Below are positions 54,056 through 63,684 of a stretch of DNA of 64,000 nucleotides, in pieces. Both the position numbers and the translations under genes were made by a program. Every line of letters starts with the position of its first letter. Position 1 is the first letter of the stretch. Location of the stretch: NCBI GenBank assembly GCA_041538025.1, contig JBGOEV010000006.1, positions 9,327 to 73,326 of the forward strand, read 5' to 3'. The notes beneath the pieces were generated by a model. That model saw only the letters and a program-made list of their open reading frames with translations. It did no database searches and was not told the DNA's origin. The DNA comes from Thermosaccharophagus gerlachensis (lineage in GTDB: Bacteria > Armatimonadota > Fervidibacteria > Fervidibacterales > Thermosaccharophagaceae).

Positions 54056-55327
54056 TTAAAGCCCAACCAAGTAGCCGTAGCGTTCTTTGAACTCTTGCGG
54101 TGACATCTTTGCCTCGCATGCGAGCTTCTGTAGCATTCCCTCGTCTTCAAAATCTTCCCGCTTGAGCTTTATCATGTAGTCGCATGCGCACTTGTAGAGA
54201 TTTGAATTGAGGTCAACTTTCCTCGTCTTAGCCCTGCCAGTTTGAGGGTCTACAAACTCATCAAATGAGAGCACTCTTCTCTCGCCCCTTATGATGCAAA
54301 CCATGCCACCGTTGCGCAGCCTTTCATCTTGTGGCTCACTCCTCAAGAACTCAATTGCAGCATGCCCAAGCTGGCGAGTGTAAATTAGGTCAAACACATT
54401 TGGTGGTGCACATCGCAGCTCATACCCAAGCGTTATATCAACGATTGTTATCTTCTCCCCGCGCTCCTTAAAGCGTTCCTGAATGCGCTTCTTGAGGACA
54501 TCACCAAGTGGCACCTCAGCGAGACGCAAGTGCCCATGTTCGTCTCGTTCAATTGTAACGCCAGGTATTGCTTGCAATTCTTCTGGGTCAAGCTTTTCAC
54601 CCACGCCCTCAGCTATAACAGCTACTCCGTCTTTTCTTCCGAGTGCCCTGCGCTTAAGTATTGCGCCCTCAAGAACATCGCACACTTCATCAAGCTTTAT
54701 CTTATCCTTTGGGAATTCCTCTGGGATGACTGTAACTGTAGCGCCTGCAGCAGCTCCGATACCGAGCGCAAGATGCCCTGCAGCCCTCCCCATCGCAACG
54801 ACGAAATACCAACGCACCGCTGTTCGAGCATCCTCCATTATGTTTCTAACCAAGCTTGCTCCAACTTCACAGGCAGTTGTGAATCCAAATGTCGGAGTGT
54901 CATCTGGCAGTGGCAGGTCGTTGTCTATCGTCTTTGGCACATGTGCTACTCGTATCTTACCGCCAGATTCACGTGCTATATGGTGAGCCACCGTTGCTGT
55001 ATCATCACCGCCTATTGTTACAAGGCTTGTTATCCCAAGCTCGTTTAGCGCACTTAGTGTTTTCTGGATGCCATCTGCTTTTTTCAGAGGGTTCGCACGA
55101 GATGTGCGCAAGATTGAACCACCAAGGAAATGAATGCGTGATACATCCTCAATCGTCAAAGGTTTCACCTTACTTGAGTCACCTTTCATTAGATGTTCAA
55201 ACCCATCGTAGATCCCAATAACATCCCATCCGAGGTTGCGTGCATAGATTGTGGCAGCACCTATAACACCATTTATGCCGGGTGCTGGACCACCACCCAC
55301 GAGTATTCCGACCTTCTGTTGCGCCAT
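54056..55327 (-). CDS. Phosphofructokinase, probably pyrophosphate-dependent
   Basis: Phosphorylates fructose 6-phosphate in glycolysis (cytoplasm). Glycine-rich start GILVGGGPAPGINGVIG. Two residues point to PPi rather than ATP as donor: the Asp in TIGGDDTAT (ATP enzymes have Gly) and the Lys in VPKTIDNDLP. The substrate segment AMGRAAGHLALGIG is present. 423 residues is longer than bacterial ATP-PFK (about 320) and fits PPi-type groups. GGAGGTGATATGAT precedes the ATG. It lies 18 bases after the sigma-54 activator gene and ends in a strong terminator, so it is the last gene of its transcript. Donor specificity is inference from motifs. Confidence 0.9.
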   Translation of the reverse strand: MAQQKVGILVGGGPAPGINGVIGAATIYARNLGWDVIGIYDGFEHLMKGDSSKVKPLTIEDVSRIHFLGGSILRTSRANPLKKADGIQKTLSALNELGITSLVTIGGDDTATVAHHIARESGGKIRVAHVPKTIDNDLPLPDDTPTFGFTTACEVGASLVRNIMEDARTAVRWYFVVAMGRAAGHLALGIGAAAGATVTVIPEEFPKDKIKLDEVCDVLEGAILKRRALGRKDGVAVIAEGVGEKLDPEELQAIPGVTIERDEHGHLRLAEVPLGDVLKKRIQERFKERGEKITIVDITLGYELRCAPPNVFDLIYTRQLGHAAIEFLRSEPQDERLRNGGMVCIIRGERRVLSFDEFVDPQTGRAKTRKVDLNSNLYKCACDYMIKLKREDFEDEGMLQKLACEAKMSPQEFKERYGYLVGL

Positions 55328-55345
55328 ATCATATCACCTCCAAGT

Positions 55346-56842
55346 TTATTTTGCTCTCGGTATGCATTCAATGCCCCACCTTTTCATCTTTCGCCAAAGC
55401 GCAGCTTTTGTCGTGTTAAGCGCCCTGGCGCACTTCTCTAAATCCCAATCATAAACTTCAAGCAACGCCAACACTTCTCCTTTCTCAGATTCCTCATCGT
55501 GGTTAGCTTCGTTTGGTGCCTCTGGCTCAAACGGGGCTTTTATTTTCAACCCAGCCTCAACAGCTGATTGTTGGATATGGATTGGCAGATGGTATGGTTG
55601 TATATAGCCACCCTTGCAGACAACAAAAGCATATTCAAGGGCGTTTTCAAGCTCTCGTATATTCCCAGGCCATGAGTGATTGAGCAAGATACACATTGCA
55701 TCTGGGCTTACACCATCAATTGGGCGCCCAGTCTGGCGCCGTAGTTTTTCAACGAAGTAATCAACAAGGAGAGGTATATCATCACGCCTCTCACGCAATG
55801 GCGGTATGTATATCGGGATGACATTGAGGCGGTAGTATAAGTCTTCCCTGAAGTGACCTTCCCTTACAGCCTTCCTCAGGTCTTTATTTGTTGCAGCTAT
55901 TATGCGCACATCAACCTTTATTGTTTTCGTCCCGCCAAGCCTTTCAAATTCCCTCTCTTGTAGCACCCTCAAAAGTTTAACTTGAACCGACGGGCTTATC
56001 TCGCCTATCTCGTCAAGGAATATTGTCCCTCCATGCGCCAATTCAAATCTCCCCGGCTTATCTGTGACAGCATCTGTGAAAGCCCCTTTTACATATCCGA
56101 AAAGCTCTGCTTCAAGCAATGTCTCTGGTATCGCACCACAGTTTACCTTCACAAACGGACCATTGGCTCTGGGGCTTGTTTGGTGTATCGCTTGCGCTAC
56201 AAGTTCCTTCCCCGTCCCAGTTTCCCCATAGATAAGCACTGTAGCAAGCGAATCGCTTATATCCTCAATCAACTGGTATATCTGGCGCATCGCTTTGCTA
56301 TGCCCAATGAGCGGACCAAATCTGTCCCTTTGCTTTGAGACGAATCCTTTTGCATCGTGAACGGTTTCGCGTAAGAGCTCAATTCCCCCAACTACCTTGT
56401 GATGCCTATCTCTCAATAGCTTAATTTTCACCCTGACTGTGCACGTGCCGTTATTAGCTGTAAGCAAACGCATCTCTGTTTCTGGTGGTTCAACTCCAGA
56501 GCGTAGCGCCGTAGCCATAGGACAATCAATGCCACACCTACTGCCACGACATATTTGGAAACATTCTACACCAATAATCTCTTCATCCCGAATGCCCAAA
56601 AGTTCCCTCGCAGCGTTGTTGAGTGCTACCACCCTCAAATCACAATCAACGACGATCGCTGCTTCATCCACTGTCTCAATGAGCGCCAAAAACATCTCTC
56701 GGTAATTGTCTCTATGAATGGATAAGTGGGGCGATGCCTTTACTCCAACGCTCGCTTTGCCCTTTGTAGGCGAGTTCAAAATGGTGTGCGTCTCATTTGG
56801 GTGCTTACGCTTACCTGTGCTATGCCTCCTCTGAGTGCTCAT
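55346..56842 (-). CDS. Sigma-54-dependent activator with Cys-rich PAS domain
   Basis: Enhancer-binding transcription activator. A PAS domain (about 45-165) is followed by an AAA+ domain with Walker A GETGTGKE, the sigma-54 contact loop as GAFTDA (GAFTGA in most), GGTIFLDEIGE (Walker B) and RVLQEREFERLG, and a Fis-type helix-turn-helix (LEKCARALNTTKAALWRKM). The PAS holds CFQICRGSRCGIDC, four Cys in a spacing suited to binding a metal or iron-sulfur cluster. ATG at 56842 follows GGGGGAAGAAAG. The neighbouring symporter or phosphofructokinase genes are possible targets, but no clear -24/-12 promoter was found for them. Confidence 0.92.
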   Translation of the reverse strand: MSTQRRHSTGKRKHPNETHTILNSPTKGKASVGVKASPHLSIHRDNYREMFLALIETVDEAAIVVDCDLRVVALNNAARELLGIRDEEIIGVECFQICRGSRCGIDCPMATALRSGVEPPETEMRLLTANNGTCTVRVKIKLLRDRHHKVVGGIELLRETVHDAKGFVSKQRDRFGPLIGHSKAMRQIYQLIEDISDSLATVLIYGETGTGKELVAQAIHQTSPRANGPFVKVNCGAIPETLLEAELFGYVKGAFTDAVTDKPGRFELAHGGTIFLDEIGEISPSVQVKLLRVLQEREFERLGGTKTIKVDVRIIAATNKDLRKAVREGHFREDLYYRLNVIPIYIPPLRERRDDIPLLVDYFVEKLRRQTGRPIDGVSPDAMCILLNHSWPGNIRELENALEYAFVVCKGGYIQPYHLPIHIQQSAVEAGLKIKAPFEPEAPNEANHDEESEKGEVLALLEVYDWDLEKCARALNTTKAALWRKMKRWGIECIPRAK

Positions 56843-56919
56843 TTCTTTCTTCCCCCAACACAGTAAACTTCCCAACTAACACATTATGCCAACATGAACA
56901 CTGTTAAGGGAAGCTACGG

Positions 56920-58422
56920 CTATGTTGTTCTCCGCTTCGCCAAAACGGTATTTGCAACTGCTATGATAGTGTGAAAGACGAGAGCAATAAAGAAGCAGGA
57001 CAGGTTACCTATTACCGTCCAAAGCAGGAAGTTGAGCTTCGTCCAAAACATAACATATATGAGCACACCGTATGAACATATGAAGCCGATGAGCTGTGCA
57101 ATCCAGTTCACCCTCTTTGGTAGAAAAGAGAAAACTATCAATGCAAGCACTCCGTTTGTAGCTATGCCCATCCCTTTGTTCCAAATAACTTGTGCATATT
57201 CGGAGCCGATAAAAGAAAGAGCCATGCATATTGAGAGCGCACCCCAAAAGAGTGTTAGAAGGCGTGCCACAGCCAAGAAGTGTTTTTCATCAGCGTTGGG
57301 GCGCAAGAAGCGCTTGTAGAAGTCTTCAACACAAACAGTTGATGACGAGTTCATACTCGAGTCAATGCTTGACATCGCAGCAGCTATAATTGCTGCTATG
57401 ATAACTCCCGTTATCCCTTGGGGCAAAACACTCACTACAAAATATGGGTAGATAGCGTCGCGCATAGTCTTTGAAAGGAGCTCAACATTATGGTCTGGGT
57501 GCTGTTTGTAATACACGAAGAAGAGGACGCCGAGAAAATTGAACAGGTAGCCCAAAGGTATGTAACCTAATACTGCTATCCATACGCTCAAATTTGCTTT
57601 TTGTGTTGACTCTGTAGTCATGTAGCGTTGAACTATATCCTGTTGGCTTGAGTAGATGCGCATTGTTTGAAAGAGTGTTTCAAGTATGAGCCATGCTGTA
57701 ACAACTTGAGTTGGGTCAAGGCGTAGATCAAGCATTCGCAACTTACCGTGTTCAATCGCCACAGCTATTGGGTTAGCACCAGCTGCCCAAACATCAAATG
57801 TTGCTATGAACAATGAAAGAAACGCCCCGAGCACGAGCACAACGACTTGAATGACATCCGTCCATATAACGGCTTCTATGCCACCAGCGTAAGTGTATGC
57901 TGTTGCAACCCCGCCCATTAAAACGATGAGCAAGCGCAGGTCAATGCCTGTAGCAGCATAGAGTGAAAGAGCTGTAAGGTATGTGATCAAGCCCATACGT
58001 ATGATTGAGAGAGCGATGAATGAAAGAGATGTAAGTAGCCTCAGCACGACATGCCCTCTCAACTCAAGGAACTCATAAACGCTTATTACGCCTGCCTCTC
58101 TGTAGCGTGGTAGCACAAATTTGGTTATGAGGAAAGCAGTGATTATAAGGCAAGGCAACTGAACCGACCATATCAAATCAAAGTCACCAAAGGACAACGC
58201 TGGTAGCGCAAGCATCGTTAGAGGCGATAGGTAAGTGCCAAGGAGTGAAAGCCCGACAACTATACTGTTCATTTTGCCATCAGCGATGAAGAAACTCCGC
58301 ACCCCTTTAACCTTTTTTGATACGACAGCGCCTATGATGAGCATCCCGATGAAGTAAACTGAAAGCGTGCACCAGTCAAGGAGACCAAAATGGACATTCG
58401 TGATTTTTATATTGCTCATCAT
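56920..58422 (-). CDS. Sodium:solute symporter (SSS family)
   Basis: Sodium-coupled transporter of 500 residues with about 13 membrane helices in the LeuT-like fold. Conserved segments are FIADGKMNSIVVGLSLLGTYLSP, split here only by ordinary residues, YTYAGGIEAVIWTDVIQ and the sodium-site helix AAAMSSIDSSMNS. The substrate (sugar, amino acid or carboxylate) cannot be told. It starts 9 bases after the DUF6785-like gene, so both are probably made together and may serve the same nutrient. TTAGGGTGCTC precedes the start, where two ATG codons occur in a row. Confidence 0.92.
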   Translation of the reverse strand: MMSNIKITNVHFGLLDWCTLSVYFIGMLIIGAVVSKKVKGVRSFFIADGKMNSIVVGLSLLGTYLSPLTMLALPALSFGDFDLIWSVQLPCLIITAFLITKFVLPRYREAGVISVYEFLELRGHVVLRLLTSLSFIALSIIRMGLITYLTALSLYAATGIDLRLLIVLMGGVATAYTYAGGIEAVIWTDVIQVVVLVLGAFLSLFIATFDVWAAGANPIAVAIEHGKLRMLDLRLDPTQVVTAWLILETLFQTMRIYSSQQDIVQRYMTTESTQKANLSVWIAVLGYIPLGYLFNFLGVLFFVYYKQHPDHNVELLSKTMRDAIYPYFVVSVLPQGITGVIIAAIIAAAMSSIDSSMNSSSTVCVEDFYKRFLRPNADEKHFLAVARLLTLFWGALSICMALSFIGSEYAQVIWNKGMGIATNGVLALIVFSFLPKRVNWIAQLIGFICSYGVLIYVMFWTKLNFLLWTVIGNLSCFFIALVFHTIIAVANTVLAKRRTT

Positions 58423-58431
58423 ATGAGCACC

Positions 58432-60426
58432 CTAAATCCAGAATATAACATTCCCTTGCTTACCTGTTATGGCATCAATGATGAGCCACACAGCGTTGCA
58501 GACGAATTGTCCCAGCACAAGCCCAAGGAAAAGAGGACGCATGCGCACATAAACTGCCATTCCTCCGTAACGCAACAATAAACCTTTGATCATCCACGCA
58601 AGGAAGCAGGTGAACCAAATTTGATCCATTAGCCAGATCGTTGAAACGCAAAATCCTATTGGATGGAATGGCCACCACATCCATTGGCGCCTCGCTATCG
58701 CCAAAAGCAGTGTTATAACTGCTCCAGCCAACCTTACCCAATAGCCGGGCAAGAAGACACCGGGCATCGTTGTAAGCTTGCCATGAATGTAGTCATAAGG
58801 CACTCTCGGACCTTGCACGAGATACCACTGATTTAAGTTGACACCACCATATTTGTATCCGAGGTAAAGCATCACAAAGTTTGACATGACCATTGTAGCT
58901 ATAACTGATGCAAGCATACATATAACGAGTGGCATGCGATTGATGTGTAACTGGGTGGCTATCTTCAACGCATGTGTTGAAGATGCCATGACATTTGTTC
59001 TTATGTCGGCACACCAAACATAAGTTAGCGCAAGGCTTCCAAGCCCTTTTGCACCAACTTGAGATGTGCCGAGCGTTGAGACAGTCATAGGTGGCGCGAT
59101 GGCTGGTGCAACTGCCTCTCCAAGCCCAGATTCAGCAACTATACGCACAAGCCCAATGAAAAACACAAAGACATACACTAAGAAGACGAAGATGACAAGA
59201 GCAGGCATGCCGCTTAGGAAAAGCCATACTGACATGATGAGGAGACCCAAAATGGTGCCCAAGAAGGCATATGATTCCTCAGCGCCTTTAATGCCTCTCA
59301 AATTGAACGAACGCCTTATGACATCAATCAAATAGCCTCTTGCATTCCAGAAAGCAAGCAAGGTGAGCACAAACAAAGCACCAGTGCCCAAATGCTTATA
59401 CGGAACATATGGAGCACCATATGTGCCTTGATCCTCTCGCATCTCAATGCCATAGACCGTAAGTAACCCCCTAACGAGCAATCCAACGAGGTTGAAAAAC
59501 CAGAGGCTAAAGGCTACATCAAGGTTAACGAGATAAAAGAAACCAAGCATAGGAAAGCTCAGGCGGAACGTTATCCCGACGAGTTGCCTAAACCATTCAA
59601 GAGGGAACGAGCGCGCAAGGATTATTTTCGGAACTTGCGGGAAGTAGAAGTTAAGCCCGATTAGAGAACTCACTGAAAAAGGTATGAAGAAACCAAGCCA
59701 CAATAACCTCTCACGAAAGAAAGGCGCAATGAAATCCAAAGACCCTCTACGGCACATCTCAAGAGGTAAGTGAACAAGTGGATAGACTAACCGTTCATGT
59801 TCAACCCACTGCCGACGAAGGAGTATGCTTATGCAAATCATTGTGAAGTAAAGCGTGATGAGAAATGGAAACCATGCAAGCAATACAGGAAACCAAACAT
59901 CGGCGTAAGGTATTTCGTAGAACCTGAGCCTCGCGACGCCTGAGTAGCCTTCAAAGAAATCGCGCACCGCCTGAAAATCGTTTGGGATGAGCCATTTAGG
60001 TAAGCTTGGTATGACAGTTGCATCCCAACCAAGTTCAGGGTTCACCTTTGCCCTATATAGCGGTGTTGCTATAACAGGGATGAGTTGAGCTCCTAAGCCC
60101 ATACTGCTGATCGCACAGGCTATGATGCTCATTATGTAGATGAGAGCAAGTTCACTTTGGTTTAACACAAGCCTCGGCGATATGAGGCGTAAAAGCATAT
60201 TCACTGGGAGCGCAAAGAAGAAAAGCACAACGATGGCAGCTGGTGTAGTGAAGTCAAGCGCCATGTATGAACCTCTTATGACATGTGTCGCATATTGGTC
60301 ACAGATAGCAATGCCAACCGCGCTCATCAACCCGAGAAAAATGGCTTTTAAAGTGAATGGGTTCTTCTCGCCTTCTTCTACTGTTTCAATCTTCACCTCT
60401 GGCTTGACTTGTCGTTTGCCAAACAA
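58432..60426 (-). CDS. Large multi-pass membrane protein, DUF6784/DUF6785-like
   Basis: Unknown function. 664 residues with about 14 hydrophobic helices. Recognisable stretches are LVLNQSELALIYIMSIIACA, then RRQWVEHERLVYPLVHLP near 225 and LAIARRQWMWWPFHPIGFCV near the C-terminus. These match what I recall of a membrane family common in Planctomycetota and Armatimonadota with an oligopeptide-transporter-like look; the match is by memory. The N-terminal cytoplasmic segment is short. TTG at 60426 is preferred: GAGGTGAGAGGG lies before it, and the longer frame to 60468 would overlap trmB. It is coupled to the sodium symporter downstream, suggesting a transport role. Confidence 0.7.
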   Translation of the reverse strand: MFGKRQVKPEVKIETVEEGEKNPFTLKAIFLGLMSAVGIAICDQYATHVIRGSYMALDFTTPAAIVVLFFFALPVNMLLRLISPRLVLNQSELALIYIMSIIACAISSMGLGAQLIPVIATPLYRAKVNPELGWDATVIPSLPKWLIPNDFQAVRDFFEGYSGVARLRFYEIPYADVWFPVLLAWFPFLITLYFTMICISILLRRQWVEHERLVYPLVHLPLEMCRRGSLDFIAPFFRERLLWLGFFIPFSVSSLIGLNFYFPQVPKIILARSFPLEWFRQLVGITFRLSFPMLGFFYLVNLDVAFSLWFFNLVGLLVRGLLTVYGIEMREDQGTYGAPYVPYKHLGTGALFVLTLLAFWNARGYLIDVIRRSFNLRGIKGAEESYAFLGTILGLLIMSVWLFLSGMPALVIFVFLVYVFVFFIGLVRIVAESGLGEAVAPAIAPPMTVSTLGTSQVGAKGLGSLALTYVWCADIRTNVMASSTHALKIATQLHINRMPLVICMLASVIATMVMSNFVMLYLGYKYGGVNLNQWYLVQGPRVPYDYIHGKLTTMPGVFLPGYWVRLAGAVITLLLAIARRQWMWWPFHPIGFCVSTIWLMDQIWFTCFLAWMIKGLLLRYGGMAVYVRMRPLFLGLVLGQFVCNAVWLIIDAITGKQGNVIFWI

Positions 60427-60455
60427 CCCTCTCACCTCAAAATCACATACACTGA

Positions 60456-61523
60456 CTACACTTCCCAACCAAGTTTTCTATGAGTTTGCTCACCCAAGTT
60501 GTTTCTGAGTAAGCGCTCAAGTTTGCTAAGGCGCATCAGCATTTGTGCTACAATCCCAACACTTAGCTGGATGCCGGGGGTAACATTTAGGCGACATGCT
60601 GGATGAATGCGCACAATCGTTTCACCGTAACGACTCTTAGCATAAACAAAGAGGCGCTGTTGCATTTTCCCTTCAACACAAAGCAGTGAGAAGAGCAAAC
60701 CATCTCCACCACGCTCAAGATAAACACCATCACATTTGATAACCACTTGAGGTTGTTGTAACCAGATGCCAGTTTCTACTTTTTGAGCCACCTCGTGCCA
60801 GTCTGTTACCTCACCAGCAATAACAACATGAGGCATTGGCAATGACGCCTCCAAATGCGCTAAGGGATAATACAACGAAACCCACTCTGGCAAATCATAA
60901 TGGCTGGTTTTAATAAATCTAACAGTCCATATGTTGCGCTGTAAGGCTGTCCACTTGCGGTAGTATTTCGTCATAAAACCTTCTGGAACACCAATGCACA
61001 GACCATCATTCCCAAAAGCTGGTGCGAAAGCATCAATTGAGCTCATCAATTCACACACACTTGTAGCGTATGAGTAAGAGTCAGTCACCATCGTAAAAGT
61101 TCCACCAATATTCAACCGAGAAGCAACAAGGCAAGCAAACGGCTTGTCCACCAATCGCCTATGCGAGTGCTTCGGCTTCTCCCAAGGGTCTGGGAAGTTG
61201 ATATAGATGGCGTGAATAGAAGATGGTGGAAAAAGCTTTGAGAGGCATAAACCACCTTCTCCCAATATTAGGCAAACATTTTTTAACCCAGCTGCCCTAA
61301 CCCTATTTACAGCCTTGCTCAAGTAGCGTGAGGAGAGTTCTACGCCAACGAAGTTGTGTCCCGAATTTGATGAAGCCACATTAACGATGAACTCACCATT
61401 ACCTATGCCTATCTCAAGTTCAATAGGCGCTTCTCTCCCAAACACATCACGCCATCTCGGACGCACCGGTAAGTCAAGTTCGTTTATGACTATGTTCTCA
61501 CATCTCACACACTCTGACCCCAT
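60456..61523 (-). CDS. trmB: tRNA (guanine-N7)-methyltransferase with long C-terminal extension
   Basis: Makes m7G46 in tRNA (SAM-dependent, cytoplasm). The Rossmann core has LEIGIGNGEFIVNVA, the signature INFPDPWEKPKHSHRRLV, and FTMVTDSYSYAT. The core ends near residue 215. A further 140 residues follow, ending in MLMRLSKLERLLRNNLG. Such an extension is known from Aquifex aeolicus TrmB, where it helps stability at high temperature. The standard enzyme is 210-240 residues, so 355 is notable. Start at the ATG 61523 (AAGGTAGTGAGTTACAA). First gene of the minus-strand run to pfk. Confidence 0.92.
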   Translation of the reverse strand: MGSECVRCENIVINELDLPVRPRWRDVFGREAPIELEIGIGNGEFIVNVASSNSGHNFVGVELSSRYLSKAVNRVRAAGLKNVCLILGEGGLCLSKLFPPSSIHAIYINFPDPWEKPKHSHRRLVDKPFACLVASRLNIGGTFTMVTDSYSYATSVCELMSSIDAFAPAFGNDGLCIGVPEGFMTKYYRKWTALQRNIWTVRFIKTSHYDLPEWVSLYYPLAHLEASLPMPHVVIAGEVTDWHEVAQKVETGIWLQQPQVVIKCDGVYLERGGDGLLFSLLCVEGKMQQRLFVYAKSRYGETIVRIHPACRLNVTPGIQLSVGIVAQMLMRLSKLERLLRNNLGEQTHRKLGWEV

Positions 61524-61617
61524 TTGTAACTCACTACCTTACCCACCATCTGCTTATTGAACACTGCACCGTTAGAGGAGAAAGCGAAAACTTCACGGGT
61601 CTATCAACCCTCACAAA

Positions 61618-61647
61618 ATCATAACACACACGCTCAAAAAACCTCAA
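61618..61647 (-). promoter_or_regulatory. Candidate promoter of trmB
   Basis: On the minus strand, TTGAGG (61647-61642), an 18-base spacer and TATGAT (61623-61618), about 95 bases before the start. Confidence 0.42.
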
Positions 61648-61742
61648 ACGAAGATGCCTTTCACCAATGAAGCCAAAAGCGTTAAACTAAAACCATAAAC
61701 AGACAATGATCTATCGATCAAATCATCAAAGGGGTGAGGGAT

Positions 61743-62618
61743 ATGTTTGTATCGGTAAGAGATGCGATCATCACACACGCAGGTTATGAGAGGTTGATTG
61801 ACGGCTTAAATGAATTAAGCCTAACAGCCGTTGAGCTGAACTTGGATAGGGAAATGAGAGTCATGTCGTTGACCGAACCACGAAAGCTCATTGACATATC
61901 AACAGATGAGGGACTTGAAACGCTTAGGAAAGAGCTCTCAGAAAATGGCGTTTCGGTGAGCGCTTTGTTGCTCTCAAACAATTTCGGTGTTGAAGATATT
62001 GAAGCAGAGATAAAATGGGTTGTTGAAGCAATCAAGAAAGCAAAAGCACTCGGTTGCATAGCTGTGAGGATAGATTCAGCGATGAGTGGTGAACGCCAAC
62101 TCTCTTTTGAAGAGCGTGTCGAACGCTTCGTAAGCTGTCTTAAGCGCATTATTGAGGAAACAGAAGATACTGGTATGCCACTTGGCATTGAAAATCACGG
62201 CTACCAAGGAAATGACCCAAACTTCCTTCAAGCTGTCATTGATGGCGTTGGCTCAAAGAGACTTGGGCTAACACTTGACACCGGTAACTTCTATTGGTAT
62301 GGGCATCCGCTTTCAACCGTTTATGAAATTGAACGCAGATTCGCACCATTAACGAAACACACACACCTCAAGAACATACGCTATCCACAAGAAATGCGCG
62401 AAACACAAAGGGAGGTTGGATGGCGCTACGGTGATTTTGTCTGCCCATTGCCTGACGGCGACATTGACCACGCAGTCATAGTGAGGTTCCTTAGCGACGC
62501 AGGCTATACAGGTGACCTATGCATTGAGGATGAATCGCTCGGGAAATTTGAACCTGCTCAAAGGAAAGAAGTGCTCAAAAGGGATGCCGAGTATGTTAAA
62601 TCACTTCTGACGAAGTGA
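61743..62618 (+). CDS. Sugar phosphate isomerase/epimerase (TIM barrel)
   Basis: Xylose-isomerase-like barrel of 291 residues, cytoplasmic. Candidate metal ligands are Glu in MPLGIENHGY, Asp in LGLTLDTGNFYW, His in KHTHLKN and the Glu in LCIEDESLG. The sequence differs clearly from the barrels at 28.8 and 40.7 kb. ATG at 61743 follows GGGGTGAGGGAT; GTG 61734 is inside the site. A short palindrome, TGATC-TATC-GATCA (61707-61720), lies upstream and could be an operator. The 3' end of the gene (62601-62618) can itself form a 7-base-pair hairpin. Confidence 0.87.
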   Translation: MFVSVRDAIITHAGYERLIDGLNELSLTAVELNLDREMRVMSLTEPRKLIDISTDEGLETLRKELSENGVSVSALLLSNNFGVEDIEAEIKWVVEAIKKAKALGCIAVRIDSAMSGERQLSFEERVERFVSCLKRIIEETEDTGMPLGIENHGYQGNDPNFLQAVIDGVGSKRLGLTLDTGNFYWYGHPLSTVYEIERRFAPLTKHTHLKNIRYPQEMRETQREVGWRYGDFVCPLPDGDIDHAVIVRFLSDAGYTGDLCIEDESLGKFEPAQRKEVLKRDAEYVKSLLTK

Positions 62619-62732
62619 ACCGCATTGCTACCTCACAGGATTAGTTAGTTTTGAAACTATAACAAACCGACCTGTGTCAAAGTTGACTGAGAGCGCAATC
62701 TAACTACACCCAAAAACAAGGTGATACGGTGG

Positions 62733-63641
62733 ATGCACCCGACGTTCTCAATCATCATCCTTAATCACGATAAGGCTGCTTACACAAGAGTTTGCCTTGC
62801 AAGTTTGCTTTTGAGCTACGACAGAGACTTTGAAGTCATCCTCGTTGATAACGGCTCAAAGGATTGCACACCACAAGTCCTCTCATGGTTTGAAGACATC
62901 GCAAAGCACGAGGGTATTGCCTGCACAATAATACGCCATGAGGAAAATGTCGGCGCTGTCGTCGGAAGGAACCAAGCCATTGAGCTTTGCAAAGGTAACT
63001 TCGTCGTCTTCATGGATAACGATGTCATGGTGAAGGATAGATGGTGGCTATCAAAGCTTAAGGAAACGCTTTGCGCTGGCGAAAGGAGAGCCATCGTAAG
63101 TGGTAAACTGCTTTTCCCTTGGGAACCATACGCAATTGAATTTGCAGGTGGTGCAGTTAGCCCTAATGGAAGAGTTGGCTACTTAGGCAGAGGGAAAGAA
63201 AGGAATTCGCCACAATACAATGTTGAGCGCAAATGCCAGTGTGTCATTAGTGCTTGCATAATGCTGAAGCGAGAATTGTTTGATGATGTTGGAGTCCTTG
63301 ATGAAGCATATAGCCCTGTCCAATACGAGGACATTGACTTATGCTACAGGGCAAGAGAAAAAGGTTGGGAAGTGTGGTTCACACCACGCGTTGAGATGTG
63401 GCACTTTGAGAATGTCACAACAGCAGCTTCCGCTGACTTGAAGTTTCGCTATTTAACAATTCGCAACGGGCTGATCTTCAAAAACCGCTGGCGACATATG
63501 TTCGCAAATGAAGGTGGACCACCAGATGAGGAATTGCGATGGGTCAACATACCAAAGAAAAGTGTTGAAGAAGTTTTTGGAGATGCACTCTGGAATGATG
63601 AAGCATTGATGCGCAAGCTTATTGAACTCTCTCAAGTCTAA
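62733..63641 (+). CDS. GT2-family glycosyltransferase
   Basis: Inverting GT-A transferase with nucleotide-sugar donor, 302 residues, cytoplasmic side. SIIILNHDKAAYTRVCL at the start, ILVDNGSKDCTPQVL, the donor-binding FMDNDVMV (DxD) and SPVQYEDIDLCYRAREKG (the acceptor ED motif) are typical of rhamnosyl- or related transferases. No membrane helix. ATG at 62733 follows AAGGTGATACGGTGG; GTG 62721 is within it. It stands apart from the LPS cluster, with an acyl carrier protein gene 43 bases downstream. Acceptor unknown; surface glycan is likely. Confidence 0.9.
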   Translation: MHPTFSIIILNHDKAAYTRVCLASLLLSYDRDFEVILVDNGSKDCTPQVLSWFEDIAKHEGIACTIIRHEENVGAVVGRNQAIELCKGNFVVFMDNDVMVKDRWWLSKLKETLCAGERRAIVSGKLLFPWEPYAIEFAGGAVSPNGRVGYLGRGKERNSPQYNVERKCQCVISACIMLKRELFDDVGVLDEAYSPVQYEDIDLCYRAREKGWEVWFTPRVEMWHFENVTTAASADLKFRYLTIRNGLIFKNRWRHMFANEGGPPDEELRWVNIPKKSVEEVFGDALWNDEALMRKLIELSQV

Positions 63642-63684
63642 AAAACATAATCACTAACTCAAAACAGTGGGAGAGTGAAAGGGA

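Noticed and set aside
62634..62676. Terminator formed by CACAGG and CCTGTG after the 61.7 kb isomerase
   Set aside because: Six-base arms with a long loop and no T-run; the nested TAGTTT-TG-AAACTA palindrome is more likely an operator-like or chance feature.
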